DNA of 64,000 nucleotides from Limnohabitans parvus II-B4 (GCF_003063455.1 NZ_NESN01000002.1:62001-126000), one strand, 5' to 3'; positions 19,909-29,762 are shown, counted from the stretch's first letter. The notes: generated from the letters alone by a model not told the origin. A program made the numbers and translations.

Positions 19909-20883
19909 TCATTTGCGTTTGGCCCGCGGGTGGGCCGCGTCATAGGCCTTGGCCAGGTGCTGAAAATCGAGCCGCGTGTAGACCTGTGTGGTGGTGATGT
20001 TGGCGTGGCCCAGCAGCTCTTGTACGGCGCGTAAATCGCCGCTGGACTGCAGCACATGGCTGGCAAAAGAGTGGCGCAGCATGTGCGGGTGCACCGGCGT
20101 GGCCAAGCCCGCCAACAGGCTGCGGCGCTTGAGGCGTTGCGCCACACCTCGGGGCGTCAAGCGGGTGCCATGGCGTCCAGGAAACAGCGCCAGCGCCAGT
20201 CCCGATGCGCCGGGCGTGGGCTGGGTCAACATGCCCGGCAACTGGGTGCGAACGGCCAGCCAATGCGCCAAGGCTTCGAGGGCAGAGCGCCCCAAAGGCA
20301 CGCTGCGGCGTTTGCTGCCTTTGCCCTGCACCTGCACCTCGGCGTTTTGCAGGTCAATCCAGCCGCGGCCTGCCCGGCTGGCTTCGGCGCTGGCCACCAC
20401 ATCCAGCCCCGTCAGCTCTGCAATGCGCAAACCGCAGCCATAAAGCAGTTCCACCATGGCGGCATCGCGAGCTTCCAGCCAAGGGGCGTCGTTTTCTTCT
20501 TCGTGCTCGGCCAGCTGCACCGCTTCATCAACACCCAAAGCTTTCGGCAAGGGCTTGGCCGCCCGCGGGGCACGCACATCCACCACCGGGTTGTGAGCCA
20601 CCAGGCCTTCACGCCCAAGCCAAGTGTAAAAACCGCGCCAGCCCGACAAGATGAGGGCAATGCCTCGGCCGCTGCGCCCCGCACTGTGCATTTGAGCGAC
20701 CCAACGGCGAACATGGCCGCTTTGCACTTGCAACAAAGGCACTTTCGACGCGGCGGCCATGTCGGCCAAGCGAATCAGATCGAGCTGGTAAAGCGCGCAG
20801 GTGCGCTCGGCCAGGCGCTTTTCAAAACGAACGTGGTCCAGATAACGGACGACCAGCGGGTCTGGGGCCTCCGCATCCGACAT
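19909..20883 (-). CDS. xerC: Tyrosine recombinase XerC
   Basis: XerC with XerD resolves chromosome dimers at dif during division. The N-terminal SAM-like core-binding domain is followed by the catalytic domain. Catalytic elements are the first Arg in YGCGLRIAEL, the Lys in GKGSKRRSVPLG, HPHMLRHSF (HxxR), LGHANITTTQVY and the nucleophilic Tyr in QVYTRLD. At 324 residues it has normal length. It lies 3 bp after the DUF484 gene, in the dapF-DUF484-xerC arrangement also seen in enterobacteria. That makes XerC more likely than XerD or an integron integrase. Confidence 0.95.
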   Translation of the reverse strand: MSDAEAPDPLVVRYLDHVRFEKRLAERTCALYQLDLIRLADMAAASKVPLLQVQSGHVRRWVAQMHSAGRSGRGIALILSGWRGFYTWLGREGLVAHNPVVDVRAPRAAKPLPKALGVDEAVQLAEHEEENDAPWLEARDAAMVELLYGCGLRIAELTGLDVVASAEASRAGRGWIDLQNAEVQVQGKGSKRRSVPLGRSALEALAHWLAVRTQLPGMLTQPTPGASGLALALFPGRHGTRLTPRGVAQRLKRRSLLAGLATPVHPHMLRHSFASHVLQSSGDLRAVQELLGHANITTTQVYTRLDFQHLAKAYDAAHPRAKRK

Positions 20884-20886
20884 GGA

Positions 20887-21576
20887 TCAGGCCTGCGGTG
20901 CCCGCAACACCGACAAAGCAGCGCCAGCCAACTCGGCCAGACGCTCCAGCAAGTCGGTGCCCATCTGGCCGTTGAAGCGCTGCGCATCGGGCGAGGCCAA
21001 CACCAGCAGACCAAAAGCCGGTTGCCCAGGCGTTGCGCGCAAAGCCAACAGCGCCAGCGACGCCGCTTGCGTCGGCTCGGCCAACCACTGCACCGCCTCG
21101 TAACCCGCGTTGGGGCCAACATAAGGCGTGTCCAAAGACGTGGCCAGCATTTGCACCGCTTCGGTCACGCCCTGGGCATAAACCGCCTGGGCGTGTTCGT
21201 CCTGCAGTGACCACAAGCGCAAAGCGACCTGAGGCACTTGAAACAAATCACGGATGTTCTCGACCGCCGACTCGGCCAGTTGTGCTGGCGGTGTGACCAG
21301 CAACTCGCAAGACCAACGGTGCAGCTTGTCGGTCAGGATCATGTTTTCGTTGCCATGCCGAATCATGTCCATGATGCGGTGCTCGAGGCCCTTGATCTTG
21401 TCGCGCAACATTTGCGCCTGACGCTCTTGCAAACCGACCGTGCGGTGGCTTTGCGGGTGCGTCAGTTGCACAGTGGCCAACAGCGAGGCGTGGCGCTCAA
21501 AAAAGTCGGGGGTGTTCACCAGATAGTCGGCAATGTCGTCTTCGGTGATCGGGCTCATCGGCTCGGAGGGGGTCAT
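20887..21576 (-). CDS. DUF484 family protein (YigA-like)
   Basis: A 229-residue protein of the DUF484 family, found between dapF and xerC in many proteobacteria. An N-terminal helical segment (DDIADYLVNTPDFFERH) and a coiled coil (ERQAQMLRDKIKGLEHRIMDMI) precede a GAF-like domain. No catalytic motif is visible. The start at 21576 is supported by GGAG seven bases upstream. Its role is unknown; the constant linkage to xerC suggests a function related to chromosome segregation or envelope growth, but this is inference. Confidence 0.9.
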   Translation of the reverse strand: MTPSEPMSPITEDDIADYLVNTPDFFERHASLLATVQLTHPQSHRTVGLQERQAQMLRDKIKGLEHRIMDMIRHGNENMILTDKLHRWSCELLVTPPAQLAESAVENIRDLFQVPQVALRLWSLQDEHAQAVYAQGVTEAVQMLATSLDTPYVGPNAGYEAVQWLAEPTQAASLALLALRATPGQPAFGLLVLASPDAQRFNGQMGTDLLERLAELAGAALSVLRAPQA

Positions 21577-21593
21577 GTCTTGGCTCCAGAAAT

Positions 21594-22466
21594 TCAGGAA
21601 AGGGTATCGGGCACTTCAATGCTGCCCTCGAACACAGAAGTCGCAGGGCCGGTCATCAGCACAGGGCTGTCGGCCTGTCCGGCCCATTCAATGGTCAGCA
21701 CACCACCACGGGCCTGCACATCCACGCGGCTGTCCAGCCAGCCTTGGCGAATGCCTGCGACCACCGCCGCGCATGCACCCGTGCCGCAAGCCAAAGTTTC
21801 TCCTGCACCACGCTCGAACACGCGCAGCTTGATTTGCTTGCGCGAAACAATTTGCATAAAACCAGCGTTCACCCGTTTCGGAAAAGCCGGGTGGTTTTCA
21901 ATCAGGGGGCCTTGTGCCAGCACCGGGAAAGTGTCCACATCGTCCACCCGCTGAACAGCATGCGGATTGCCCATGGACACCACCCCCACGCGGGCGATGC
22001 CCTGCGCACCCAAGGCCAGGTCAAACACCGGCCAGCCATTCACCTGGTCGCTGATCAGGCCCATAGGGTTAAACGGCACGCGTTCCCAGTCGAACACCGG
22101 GGCACCCATATTGACCGTGACGCGGCCATCGGGGTTCATGTGCAGCTCAATCTCGCCTTGCTGCACTTTCACGTGCACCGTGGTTTTGTCGGTCAAGCCC
22201 TTGTCGCGCACATAGCGCACAAAGCAACGCGCCCCGTTGCCGCAATGCTCCACCTCACCGCCGTCGGCGTTGTGGATCACGTATTCAAAATCCAGCCCCG
22301 GCGCGGGCGACGGGCGCACCGTCAGGATCTGGTCGGCCCCCACACCAAAGTGGCGGTCGGCCAAAAAACGGTACTGCGCCGCGTTCAGGCCCAGGCGAGC
22401 CTGGGTCTCGTCGAGCACGACAAAATCATTGCCGGCCCCTTGCATCTTGGTAAAGCGTATGTGCAT
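21594..22466 (-). CDS. dapF: Diaminopimelate epimerase DapF
   Basis: DapF converts LL- to meso-diaminopimelate, the cross-linking residue used by MurE and the lysine precursor. The N-terminal [14 protein letters not shown] and both active-site cysteines ([13 protein letters not shown] near residue 75 and [14 protein letters not shown] near residue 220) are present. ATG 22466 gives 290 residues, the family length; the open frame upstream is spurious. A GATAAT hexamer lies only 7 bp before this ATG and no Shine-Dalgarno is visible, so the transcript may be nearly leaderless. It starts an operon with DUF484 and xerC. Confidence 0.96.
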   Translation of the reverse strand: MHIRFTKMQGAGNDFVVLDETQARLGLNAAQYRFLADRHFGVGADQILTVRPSPAPGLDFEYVIHNADGGEVEHCGNGARCFVRYVRDKGLTDKTTVHVKVQQGEIELHMNPDGRVTVNMGAPVFDWERVPFNPMGLISDQVNGWPVFDLALGAQGIARVGVVSMGNPHAVQRVDDVDTFPVLAQGPLIENHPAFPKRVNAGFMQIVSRKQIKLRVFERGAGETLACGTGACAAVVAGIRQGWLDSRVDVQARGGVLTIEWAGQADSPVLMTGPATSVFEGSIEVPDTLS

Positions 22467-22473
22467 GGCCGCG

Positions 22474-22511
22474 ATTATCGCCCTTGGATGAAGCCCAAGC
22501 CGCCTGATAAT
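22474..22511. promoter_or_regulatory. Back-to-back -10 elements for dapF and the NUDIX-MBL gene
   Basis: Two GATAAT hexamers face in opposite directions inside the 50-bp divergent gap: minus strand at 22474-22479 (7 bp before the dapF ATG) and plus strand at 22506-22511 (5 bp before the NUDIX-MBL ATG). The plus-strand copy has TTGGAT 16 bp upstream. The spacing predicts transcription starts at or next to the start codons. Confidence 0.45.
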
Positions 22512-22516
22512 GGGGC

Positions 22517-24163
22517 ATGGCACGCATATCCCAACTCCTGCACCCCCAACGTGAGCCCGCCCCCCTGCGCCCGGCAGCCACCGTGCTGCTTTTGCGCGAT
22601 GGCCCTGAAGGCATTGAGGTCTTGATGACCCGCCGTTCCATGACGGCCAGCTTTGCGCCGGGCGCCTATGTGTTCCCAGGCGGCGGCATTGACGCTGCCG
22701 ACGCACAGGCACATCCCCTGTCCACACGCCGCCCCAAGCAAAGCGACTTGCACCTGACGCAAGCCATTGCCGCCATCCGCGAAAGCTTTGAGGAGCTGGG
22801 CATTTTGTTCGCCCGCCATGCCGATGGGCGCTGGGCCGACAACAGCGACATTGCGCAGATCGATCGCAAAGCCGCTTTTGCCGCCCAATGCCAGGCCCGG
22901 GGCCTGACGCTGGCCGCCGACCAGGTGTTTGTGCTGGCCCACTGGATCACCGACCGCGACCTGCCCCGCCGCTTTGACGTGCCCTTTCTGGTGGCCCGCA
23001 TGCCCGAAGGCCAGACCCCCGTGGCCGACGAGGCCGAGCAGTTCGAGCCCGTCTGGGTGCGCCCGGTGGATGCGCTGACGCGCCACGAAGCGGGTGAATT
23101 TTTCATCATCTTCCCGACCATCCGCACGCTGGAACGCCTCAAAGCCTTCGCGAAGGTCGACGATGTTTTGCAAGCCTGCGCCGTGAACGACGAACCGCTG
23201 TGGACCAGCTGCCCCCGAGCTGGCTGGCTGGCGGGCAACGAAGCCCGCTACATGGAGCACGAAGCCCCGTTTGGCGAGCTGGCCCTGGTCAGCCCCGACG
23301 GCCAAATCCAGCACCACCTCGACTGGCAAACCGACCAGCCCGTGCCCTTGCTCAAAAACGTGCAGCGCCTCACCGCCCCCAACCCCGGCGTGATGACCGG
23401 CCCCGGCACCAACAGCTACCTGGTGGGCGACCCGAACACCGGCTACATCGTGATCGACCCGGGTCCGGCCGACGACGATCACCTGCAGCGCCTGTGGCGC
23501 GCGGCGGGCGGGCAAATCAAGGCCATCGTCTGCACCCATTCACACTTTGACCATTCCCCCGGTGCGGCTCCCTTGCAGGCGCTGTGCACGAACAAGCCGC
23601 CCATCCTGGGCCTGGCGTCCCGCCCCACGGCCCGCGCCAACAGCCGCTTCACGCCGGATCGCGAGCTGGTCGACAACGAAAAACTGGTGCTGCAAGGCAC
23701 GGGCACCGAGGGCGACATCACCCACACCCTGCGCGTGGTCCACACGCCCGGCCACGCGGCCAACCACCTGTGTCTGGTGCTCGAAGAAGACGGCCTGCTG
23801 TTTTCGGGCGACCATGTGCTCAACGGCAGCACCACCGTGATCGACCCGCCAGACGGCCACATGGGTGACTACCTTGACTCGTTGGACAAACTGGCGGCCG
23901 CCTGTGAGGCAGGCCACATTGAATTCATCTTGCCCGCGCACGGCCATGTGCTGGGCTTTGCCCACCAAGCCATCACCCAGCTGCGGGCGCACCGCCTGCG
24001 GCGCGAGGCCAAAATAGCCGCCGCCATGCAAGCTCTGCCCCAAGGCAGCCTGCAGGAGTGGGTCGAAAAAGCCTATGACGACGTGCCCCCCCGCCTGTGG
24101 CCGGTGGCCGCCCGCTCGCTGCAAGCGCATGTGGACCACATCCGCGAACAAGCCTTGTCCTGA
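22517..24163 (+). CDS. NUDIX hydrolase - metallo-beta-lactamase fold fusion protein
   Basis: A 548-residue two-domain protein. Residues about 15-215 are a NUDIX domain with [11 protein letters not shown] and the Nudix-box core RESFEELGI. An insertion lies between the first Gly and the REx2EE part, as in NUDT19-like CoA/nucleotide hydrolases. Residues about 285-545 are an MBL-fold hydrolase with the full metal site: THSHFDH, the His of HTPGHAANH, the Asp of LLFSGDH and LPAHGH. This part resembles LACTB2/glyoxalase-II-like enzymes. Substrates cannot be told from sequence. No separate ribosome site is seen; a GATAAT lies 5 bp before the ATG. It is divergent from dapF and followed 27 bp later by the S4-domain gene. 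Confidence 0.88.
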   Translation: MARISQLLHPQREPAPLRPAATVLLLRDGPEGIEVLMTRRSMTASFAPGAYVFPGGGIDAADAQAHPLSTRRPKQSDLHLTQAIAAIRESFEELGILFARHADGRWADNSDIAQIDRKAAFAAQCQARGLTLAADQVFVLAHWITDRDLPRRFDVPFLVARMPEGQTPVADEAEQFEPVWVRPVDALTRHEAGEFFIIFPTIRTLERLKAFAKVDDVLQACAVNDEPLWTSCPRAGWLAGNEARYMEHEAPFGELALVSPDGQIQHHLDWQTDQPVPLLKNVQRLTAPNPGVMTGPGTNSYLVGDPNTGYIVIDPGPADDDHLQRLWRAAGGQIKAIVCTHSHFDHSPGAAPLQALCTNKPPILGLASRPTARANSRFTPDRELVDNEKLVLQGTGTEGDITHTLRVVHTPGHAANHLCLVLEEDGLLFSGDHVLNGSTTVIDPPDGHMGDYLDSLDKLAAACEAGHIEFILPAHGHVLGFAHQAITQLRAHRLRREAKIAAAMQALPQGSLQEWVEKAYDDVPPRLWPVAARSLQAHVDHIREQALS

Positions 24164-24190
24164 GGCATTTTGAGATTTTTGAAAGACTTG

Positions 24191-24886
24191 ATGACCCCCT
24201 CTGAAGAAGGCATACGCCTGGCCAAACGTGTGGCCGCTGACCAGAACTGCTCACGCCGCGAAGCCGAAGCCCTGATCGTGGCCGGCGGCGTCCAGGTCGC
24301 AGGCAAAGTGGTCACCGACCCGGCCCGGCGCGTGCGGGACGAGCAGCCTGTCGACGTCAACCGCTTGGTGTCCATGGCCGCACTGGCACCACTGACCCTG
24401 GTGCTGTTCAAGCCCTCAGACAAAGTGGCCAACCTGGCTTGGCTGCAAGACACCGCAGGCCTGAAAGCGGCCCAAGCCGGCATTTGGGGACCCGAGCGGC
24501 TGGCCAAAATGCAAATGCCCCTGCCTTTGCCCAAAGCGGCCAGCGGACTGTGCATTTTTTCGGACGATTTGGGCGTATTGCGTCATTTAGAAGACCGCCG
24601 CAGCCCCATGGAAGTGGAATGGATGGCCACCCTCCAGGGCCCTGTGAGCGAAACAACGCTCAAAGCCATGAATGGTCCTGGAATCCGCGCCAGCATCAAC
24701 CGTCAGACGGACACACTGACGGTACTGCGCATCGCAGGCAAAGACATCGATGGCCAAGATCTGGGCCGCTGGCTGGACCAGCAATGCCCGCTGCAAGACC
24801 TGCGCCGCCAGCGGGTGGGCCGCCTGAGCTTGGCCCCTCTGGAGACGGGGCAATGGCGGCAGCTGGAAGGCTATGAACGCTTCTGA
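24191..24886 (+). CDS. S4-domain pseudouridine-synthase-like protein, catalytic motif degenerate
   Basis: The N-terminus carries an S4 RNA-binding domain (IRLAKRVAADQNCSRREAEAL...VQVAGKVV, residues about 5-60), as in RluB/RluF/RsuA enzymes. In those enzymes the catalytic motif is GRLDxxTxGL. The aligned stretch here is MPLPLPKAASGLCIFSDD, where the catalytic aspartate position is a proline and the arginine is lost. The downstream region (EVEWMATLQGPVS) still resembles the family. The likely reading is a pseudo-enzyme that retains RNA binding, or a family relative with changed chemistry. I chose ATG 24191; a TTG at 24170 is an alternative. Length is 231 residues. Confidence 0.75.
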   Translation: MTPSEEGIRLAKRVAADQNCSRREAEALIVAGGVQVAGKVVTDPARRVRDEQPVDVNRLVSMAALAPLTLVLFKPSDKVANLAWLQDTAGLKAAQAGIWGPERLAKMQMPLPLPKAASGLCIFSDDLGVLRHLEDRRSPMEVEWMATLQGPVSETTLKAMNGPGIRASINRQTDTLTVLRIAGKDIDGQDLGRWLDQQCPLQDLRRQRVGRLSLAPLETGQWRQLEGYERF

Positions 24887-25053
24887 TTGATTTCCGACAA
24901 AAATACACAGGATTTACCCTTGAAATGAGACGGGCAATCCCCAATTGCATGATCAGTCTGAGAAAATGACCGTCCAGTCACATCTGCGAACCACGCAGTC
25001 AGTGACCAGGGCAAGACCCATGAGGGTTTGTCCAACGCAGAAAGGAGCACACC

Positions 25054-25575
25054 ATGCGTTTGAGCACCAAGAGCCGATTTGCCGTCACCGCGATGATTGA
25101 CGTTGCACTGCGCGAAGACCGCGGTCCTGTTTCTCTGGCCGCCATCAGCGTGCGTCACCAAATTTCCTTGTCCTACCTGGAGCAGCTGTTCAGCAAACTG
25201 CGCCAGCAAGGCTTGGTGGAAAGCACCCGTGGCCCAGGCGGCGGTTATTCGCTGTCTCGCAATGCCGAAAAAATCACCATGGCCGACATCGTTGGGGCCG
25301 TGGATGCGCCTTCGGATGAAGAAGCGGCAGCCGAAGGGGGTTGGATGAACAGCGACCTGTGGGCCAGCCTGAACGAAAAAATGCTGACCCATCTGCAATC
25401 CATCAGCTTGCGCCAACTGGTGGCCGAGCAGCGCACCAAGGGCGTCACGGTCGAGCCTGCGCCTGCGCCTGCCGTCAAACGCGGTGTGTTTGCCAAGCCC
25501 AAAAGCACCTTGAAGATCACCGCGCCCAATTCGGTGTTTGCACTGGCGGGCACCTTGATGCCGTCCCGAGGCTGA
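25054..25575 (+). CDS. Rrf2-family regulator, IscR-like but without cluster cysteines
   Basis: The N-terminal winged helix (MRLSTKSRFAVTAMIDVAL, ISLSYLEQLFSKLR, GPGGGYSL) is typical of IscR. IscR binds a 2Fe-2S cluster through three cysteines in the loop after the dimerisation helix. Here that loop is SDEEAAAEGGWMNSDLW and the whole 173-residue protein has no cysteine. It therefore cannot ligate an Fe-S cluster in the known way. No isc or suf genes are adjacent. AAAGGAG lies seven bases before the ATG. A strong terminator follows, so it is monocistronic. The C-terminal 40 residues are Ala/Pro/Lys-rich and not conserved. Confidence 0.85.
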   Translation: MRLSTKSRFAVTAMIDVALREDRGPVSLAAISVRHQISLSYLEQLFSKLRQQGLVESTRGPGGGYSLSRNAEKITMADIVGAVDAPSDEEAAAEGGWMNSDLWASLNEKMLTHLQSISLRQLVAEQRTKGVTVEPAPAPAVKRGVFAKPKSTLKITAPNSVFALAGTLMPSRG

Positions 25576-25595
25576 ACCGCGCACCACACACTGCA

Positions 25596-25623
25596 AAAAA
25601 CCCGCTTCGGCGGGTTTTTTTGT
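25596..25623 (+). terminator. Rho-independent terminator after the Rrf2 gene
   Basis: AAACCCGCTTCGGCGGGTTT forms a GC-rich stem with a CTTCGG-type loop, followed by a run of T. It lies about 20 bp after the stop codon and also faces the 3' end of rnpB on the other strand. Confidence 0.92.
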
Positions 25624-25635
25624 GGTCTGAAAAAA

Positions 25636-25960
25636 GTGTGAAGCTCGCCGATAAGCCGGATTCTGTGCACAACGGTTGCCCGCTGCGTGACCGCCATTAA
25701 TCTGGGCCGGGGGTTGCCCACCCGGCTCAATGCTACCTACCCGCCAACTCTGCGGAACCACATCAACGTTGGCCTACTTGGTATTGCTGCGCGTAGAGAT
25801 TGCCCGTTTCACCCGAACTCAATCGGCTCGTCTCTGTTGCTCTGATCCTCACCTCACGGTGGAGAGGAGTTACCTCCTACGCTGTCCTGTGCAGTCCGGA
25901 CGTTCCTCCAGTGCTTCCTTTCGGAGATTGCACCAGCGGCGGTCTGGCGAGCTTCACGAG
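25636..25960 (-). ncRNA. rnpB: RNase P RNA (M1 RNA)
   Basis: Read on the minus strand this is a type A RNase P RNA. The 5' end GTGAAGCTCGCCAGACCGCCGC pairs with the 3' end (CGGCTTATCGGCGAGCTTCAC). Conserved internal pieces are GAGGAACGTCCGGACTGCACAG (P4/CR I region), GTGAAACGGGCAATCTC and GGTAGGTAGCATTGAGCC, shown here in part. About 325 nt is the usual length. It is the catalytic RNA that matures tRNA 5' ends. Ends are estimated to within about 10 nt. It converges on the Rrf2 gene and is divergent from cysK. Confidence 0.93.
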
Positions 25961-25964
25961 GGGG

Positions 25965-25970
25965 ATTATC
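25965..25970 (-). promoter_or_regulatory. -10 element of rnpB
   Basis: GATAAT on the minus strand lies 5-10 bp upstream of the estimated RNase P RNA 5' end, as expected for its promoter. No convincing -35 hexamer is visible at 16-18 bp. Confidence 0.5.
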
Positions 25971-26058
25971 GCCTGCGGGCATAAGCTCATGCCGCAAAAG
26001 GTCTGAGCTTTCACGCACAATGTTTTTTTGCATTGAATTTTCAGACAGGAGACCCGCC

Positions 26059-26976
<918 letters not shown>

Positions 26977-26993
26977 GTCCTCTGACGTCAACA

Positions 26994-27164
26994 TGCCTAC
27001 CCGGACTTGACCACGTTGTCATCCCGGACTTGATCCCGCTGTCATCCCGGACTTGATCCCGCTGTCATCCCGGACTTGATCCGGGATCCATGGCGGCGGC
27101 GGAGATGGACCCCGGGTCTTCGCCCGGGGTGACAACATTGAAACAACATTGAAACAGCATTGAG
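26994..27164. repeat. Tandem 23-bp repeats, a REPIN-like element and an 11-bp tandem repeat
   Basis: Four consecutive 23-bp units start at 26994 (diverged), 27017, 27040 and 27063, with core TGTCATCCCGGACTTGATCC. The last unit runs into a 70-bp bipartite palindromic element (27064-27133). It has CCCGGACTTGATCCGGG at the left and CCCCGGGTCTTCGCCCGGGG at the right, bounded by GTCA and TGAC. Immediately after, an 11-bp unit ACAACATTGAA is repeated three times (27132-27164, last copy diverged). The block fills the gap between cysK and the FAD oxidoreductase. Confidence 0.9.
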
Positions 27165-27252
27165 ACAGACCGCATTGCGTCAGGGATGACATCCATCACT
27201 GCGACGATAATCACCGCTTCTTGCTTGATAACCACAAGCCACAGAGGTTGCC

Positions 27253-29064
27253 ATGATCCGAATTTCAGAACTCAAACTCCCACTTTCAGCCCTTCCGGTC
27301 GAAGTGCGCCGCGCAGCCGATGCGCCTGCAGAGACCGACGAAGACCGTCTGCCCACGCCGCACCCCGAAGCCGCTTTGCGCCAGTTGGCTGCGCAGGCCT
27401 TGGGCATCGATGGGGCAGACATCACCACACTGACCGTTTTCAAACGCAGTTTTGATGCCCGAAAAGCCGATTTGCTGGCGGTGTACATCGTGGACGTTGC
27501 GCTGGCCGATGCCACCGCCGAATGCGCCCTGCTGCAAAAGCACACCCCCAACCCACACATCCTGCCCACACCCGACATGGCATGGCACGCCCCCAGCCAA
27601 GCCCCCGAAGGCTTTGGTGCAGCAGAGGGCGAACGCCCTGTGGTCGTCGGCTTTGGGCCTTGCGGCATGTTTGCAGCGCTGGCGCTGGCGCAAATGGGCT
27701 TCAAACCCATCGTGCTGGAACGTGGCAAGCCGGTGCGTGAGCGCACCAAAGACACCTGGGGCCTGTGGCGCAAAAAAGTGCTCAACCCCGAGAGCAACGT
27801 GCAATTTGGCGAAGGCGGTGCAGGCACGTTTTCAGACGGCAAGCTGTACAGCCAGATCAAGGACCCGCGCCACCTGGGCCGCAAAGTCATGGACGAATTC
27901 GTCAAGGCCGGTGCGCCGGCCGACATCCTGTTTGCCGCGCACCCGCACATTGGCACCTTCAAGCTGGTCAAAGTGGTCGAGAACATCCGCGAGCAAATCA
28001 TCGCCCTCGGTGGCGAAATTCGTTTTGAGCACCGGGTGAGCGACCTGCTGCTGTCACCCACCACCGACGGCCACCAACTGACGGGCCTGCAAGTGCAAGA
28101 CCTGCGCACAGGCCAAATCCAAACCCTGCAGACCCGCCATGCGGTGCTGGCCCTGGGACACAGCTCACGCGACACGTTTGTCATGCTGCACCGCCGCGGT
28201 GTGGCCATCCAGGCCAAAGCCTTTTCAATTGGCGTGCGCATCGAGCACCCGCAAAGCGTGATCGACCAGGCGCGCTGGGGCCGACACGCAGGCCACCCGC
28301 TGCTGGGTGCGGCCGATTACAAGCTGGTACACCACGCCCAAAACGGCCGTGCGGTTTACAGTTTTTGCATGTGCCCTGGCGGCACCGTGGTCGCAGCCAC
28401 CAGCGAGGCGGGGCGGGTGGTCACCAACGGCATGAGCCAATACTCACGCAACGAACGCAATGCCAACGCGGGCATGGTGGTGGCCATCGACCCGCCCGAC
28501 TACCCACTGGACACCGCCAACTGGCAAGCTGCCTTTGGCGACGAAGAAGGCACCGCGCTGGCACAAGAAGCGCAGACCTTGTCGCGCCAGCAACCGCCAG
28601 CGGCACATCCCCTGGCCGGCATTGTGTTGCAGCGCCAACTGGAAACGCGGGCTTTTGAAGTGGGCGGTGGCAACTACGAAGCCCCTGGACAATTGGTTGG
28701 CGACTTTCTGGCCAAACGCCCGTCCACCACTTGGGGCAGCGTGCAGCCTTCGTACAAGCCGGGCGTCAAGCTGGTCGACCTTGCCGATGTTTTACCCGAC
28801 TATGCCGTCGCGGCCATGCGCGAAGCCTTGCCGGTATTTGGCCGAAAAATCAAAGGCTACGACATGGCCGATGCCGTTCTGACCGGCGTGGAAACCCGAA
28901 CTTCATCGCCCTTGCGCATCCCGCGTGGCGAAGACCACCAAAGCACCAACACCTTGGGTTTGTACCCGGCAGGTGAAGGAGCCAGTTATGCCGGTGGCAT
29001 TTTGTCGGCGGGTGTTGACGGCATCAAAGTGGCCGAATCTTTGGCGCGCAACATCACATCCTGA
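27253..29064 (+). CDS. FAD-dependent dehydrogenase (COG2509-type oxidoreductase)
   Basis: A 603-residue flavoprotein. An N-terminal domain of about 125 residues (RISELKLPLSALP ... LTVFKRSFDARK) precedes the FAD-binding GxGxxG motif in PVVVGFGPCGMFAALALAQMG. Further family motifs are NVQFGEGGAGTFSDGKLYSQ near residue 180, the RVSDLL dinucleotide region, and a C-terminal GEGASYAGGILSAGVDGIK typical of FAD-fold closure. Members of COG2509 are annotated as uncharacterised FAD-dependent dehydrogenases; the substrate is unknown. AGAGG lies five bases before the ATG. It is flanked upstream by the repeat block and downstream by an opposite-strand regulator. Confidence 0.85.
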   Translation: MIRISELKLPLSALPVEVRRAADAPAETDEDRLPTPHPEAALRQLAAQALGIDGADITTLTVFKRSFDARKADLLAVYIVDVALADATAECALLQKHTPNPHILPTPDMAWHAPSQAPEGFGAAEGERPVVVGFGPCGMFAALALAQMGFKPIVLERGKPVRERTKDTWGLWRKKVLNPESNVQFGEGGAGTFSDGKLYSQIKDPRHLGRKVMDEFVKAGAPADILFAAHPHIGTFKLVKVVENIREQIIALGGEIRFEHRVSDLLLSPTTDGHQLTGLQVQDLRTGQIQTLQTRHAVLALGHSSRDTFVMLHRRGVAIQAKAFSIGVRIEHPQSVIDQARWGRHAGHPLLGAADYKLVHHAQNGRAVYSFCMCPGGTVVAATSEAGRVVTNGMSQYSRNERNANAGMVVAIDPPDYPLDTANWQAAFGDEEGTALAQEAQTLSRQQPPAAHPLAGIVLQRQLETRAFEVGGGNYEAPGQLVGDFLAKRPSTTWGSVQPSYKPGVKLVDLADVLPDYAVAAMREALPVFGRKIKGYDMADAVLTGVETRTSSPLRIPRGEDHQSTNTLGLYPAGEGASYAGGILSAGVDGIKVAESLARNITS

Positions 29065-29102
29065 TACCGATCCAAACCGCGGGTTGAAACCATGCGCAGA
29101 AA

Positions 29103-29762
29103 TCACGCGTTGTGGGCACCTGTCATTTTTTGGTGGCACGAACAAGCCTGCTCAGCCAGGCGCTGGGGCGACGTGACATGCAAGTGACCTTCGTGCACAT
29201 CAAAACCAGGCCCATTTTGGGCATCAGACGGCGGAAGCAACTGCCGAATGGCCGTCGGCAGCGCGTGAAGATGGAAGTTCAGAGGGTCACGCGGATACTG
29301 CGCCACACAATGCAAAAGCCAACTGGCCAAATGTTGCGGGCCCGTGTGGTGCTGCACGCAAAAAGACCATTGCGCCATTTGCCCGATCAGTCTTTGCGCT
29401 GCCGCTGTGGTCTGCCACAACCAAGATGCATAACGGACGGGATCGTCGGCAACGGGAGCCCAATCCATCCGGTAAGCGCGCCCAGGCACCATCACATGCG
29501 ACTGAATGGCACTGCCACCCGCTTGCCCTGGCGCGACACACCCGTGCCGGCCGACCACAGCCAGAACAGCGTCCGCTGAATTCGCCGCACCCAAAGTCAT
29601 CAGCGCATCGACCGGAAAGTAAACAAACTGGCCTGGCCCATGAGAATCGGGTGCCAAAGGGCCCGTCGGCAGATCAACACACACCGGCTGCAAATCAGAT
29701 TGAAGTGCGACGTCTGCAAGCATCAAATCCAGCAAAGCGTTTTCAGTTTTTTCAGTTGACAA
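29103..29762 (-). CDS. Crp/Fnr-like protein with degenerate DNA-binding region
   Basis: No family is certain by motif alone, but the protein parallels the Crp-like gene at 30786. FVYFPVDALMTLGAAN aligns with HLYFPLTAIVSWGHIL, CVQHHTGPQHLASWLL with CNRHHTLEQQLCRMLL, and the C-terminal SPQRLAEQACSCHQ with DRKALEERTCECY. Where the intact relative has the helix-turn-helix LLGVRREGVTHAAHRL, this one has only LLPPSDAQNGPG. DNA binding by the usual mode is thus unlikely. The start is uncertain: TTG 29762 with GGGAG ten bases upstream, or the first ATG at 29723. It could be a decaying gene or a regulator acting by protein contact. Confidence 0.6.
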   Translation of the reverse strand: MSTEKTENALLDLMLADVALQSDLQPVCVDLPTGPLAPDSHGPGQFVYFPVDALMTLGAANSADAVLAVVGRHGCVAPGQAGGSAIQSHVMVPGRAYRMDWAPVADDPVRYASWLWQTTAAAQRLIGQMAQWSFCVQHHTGPQHLASWLLHCVAQYPRDPLNFHLHALPTAIRQLLPPSDAQNGPGFDVHEGHLHVTSPQRLAEQACSCHQKMTGAHNA

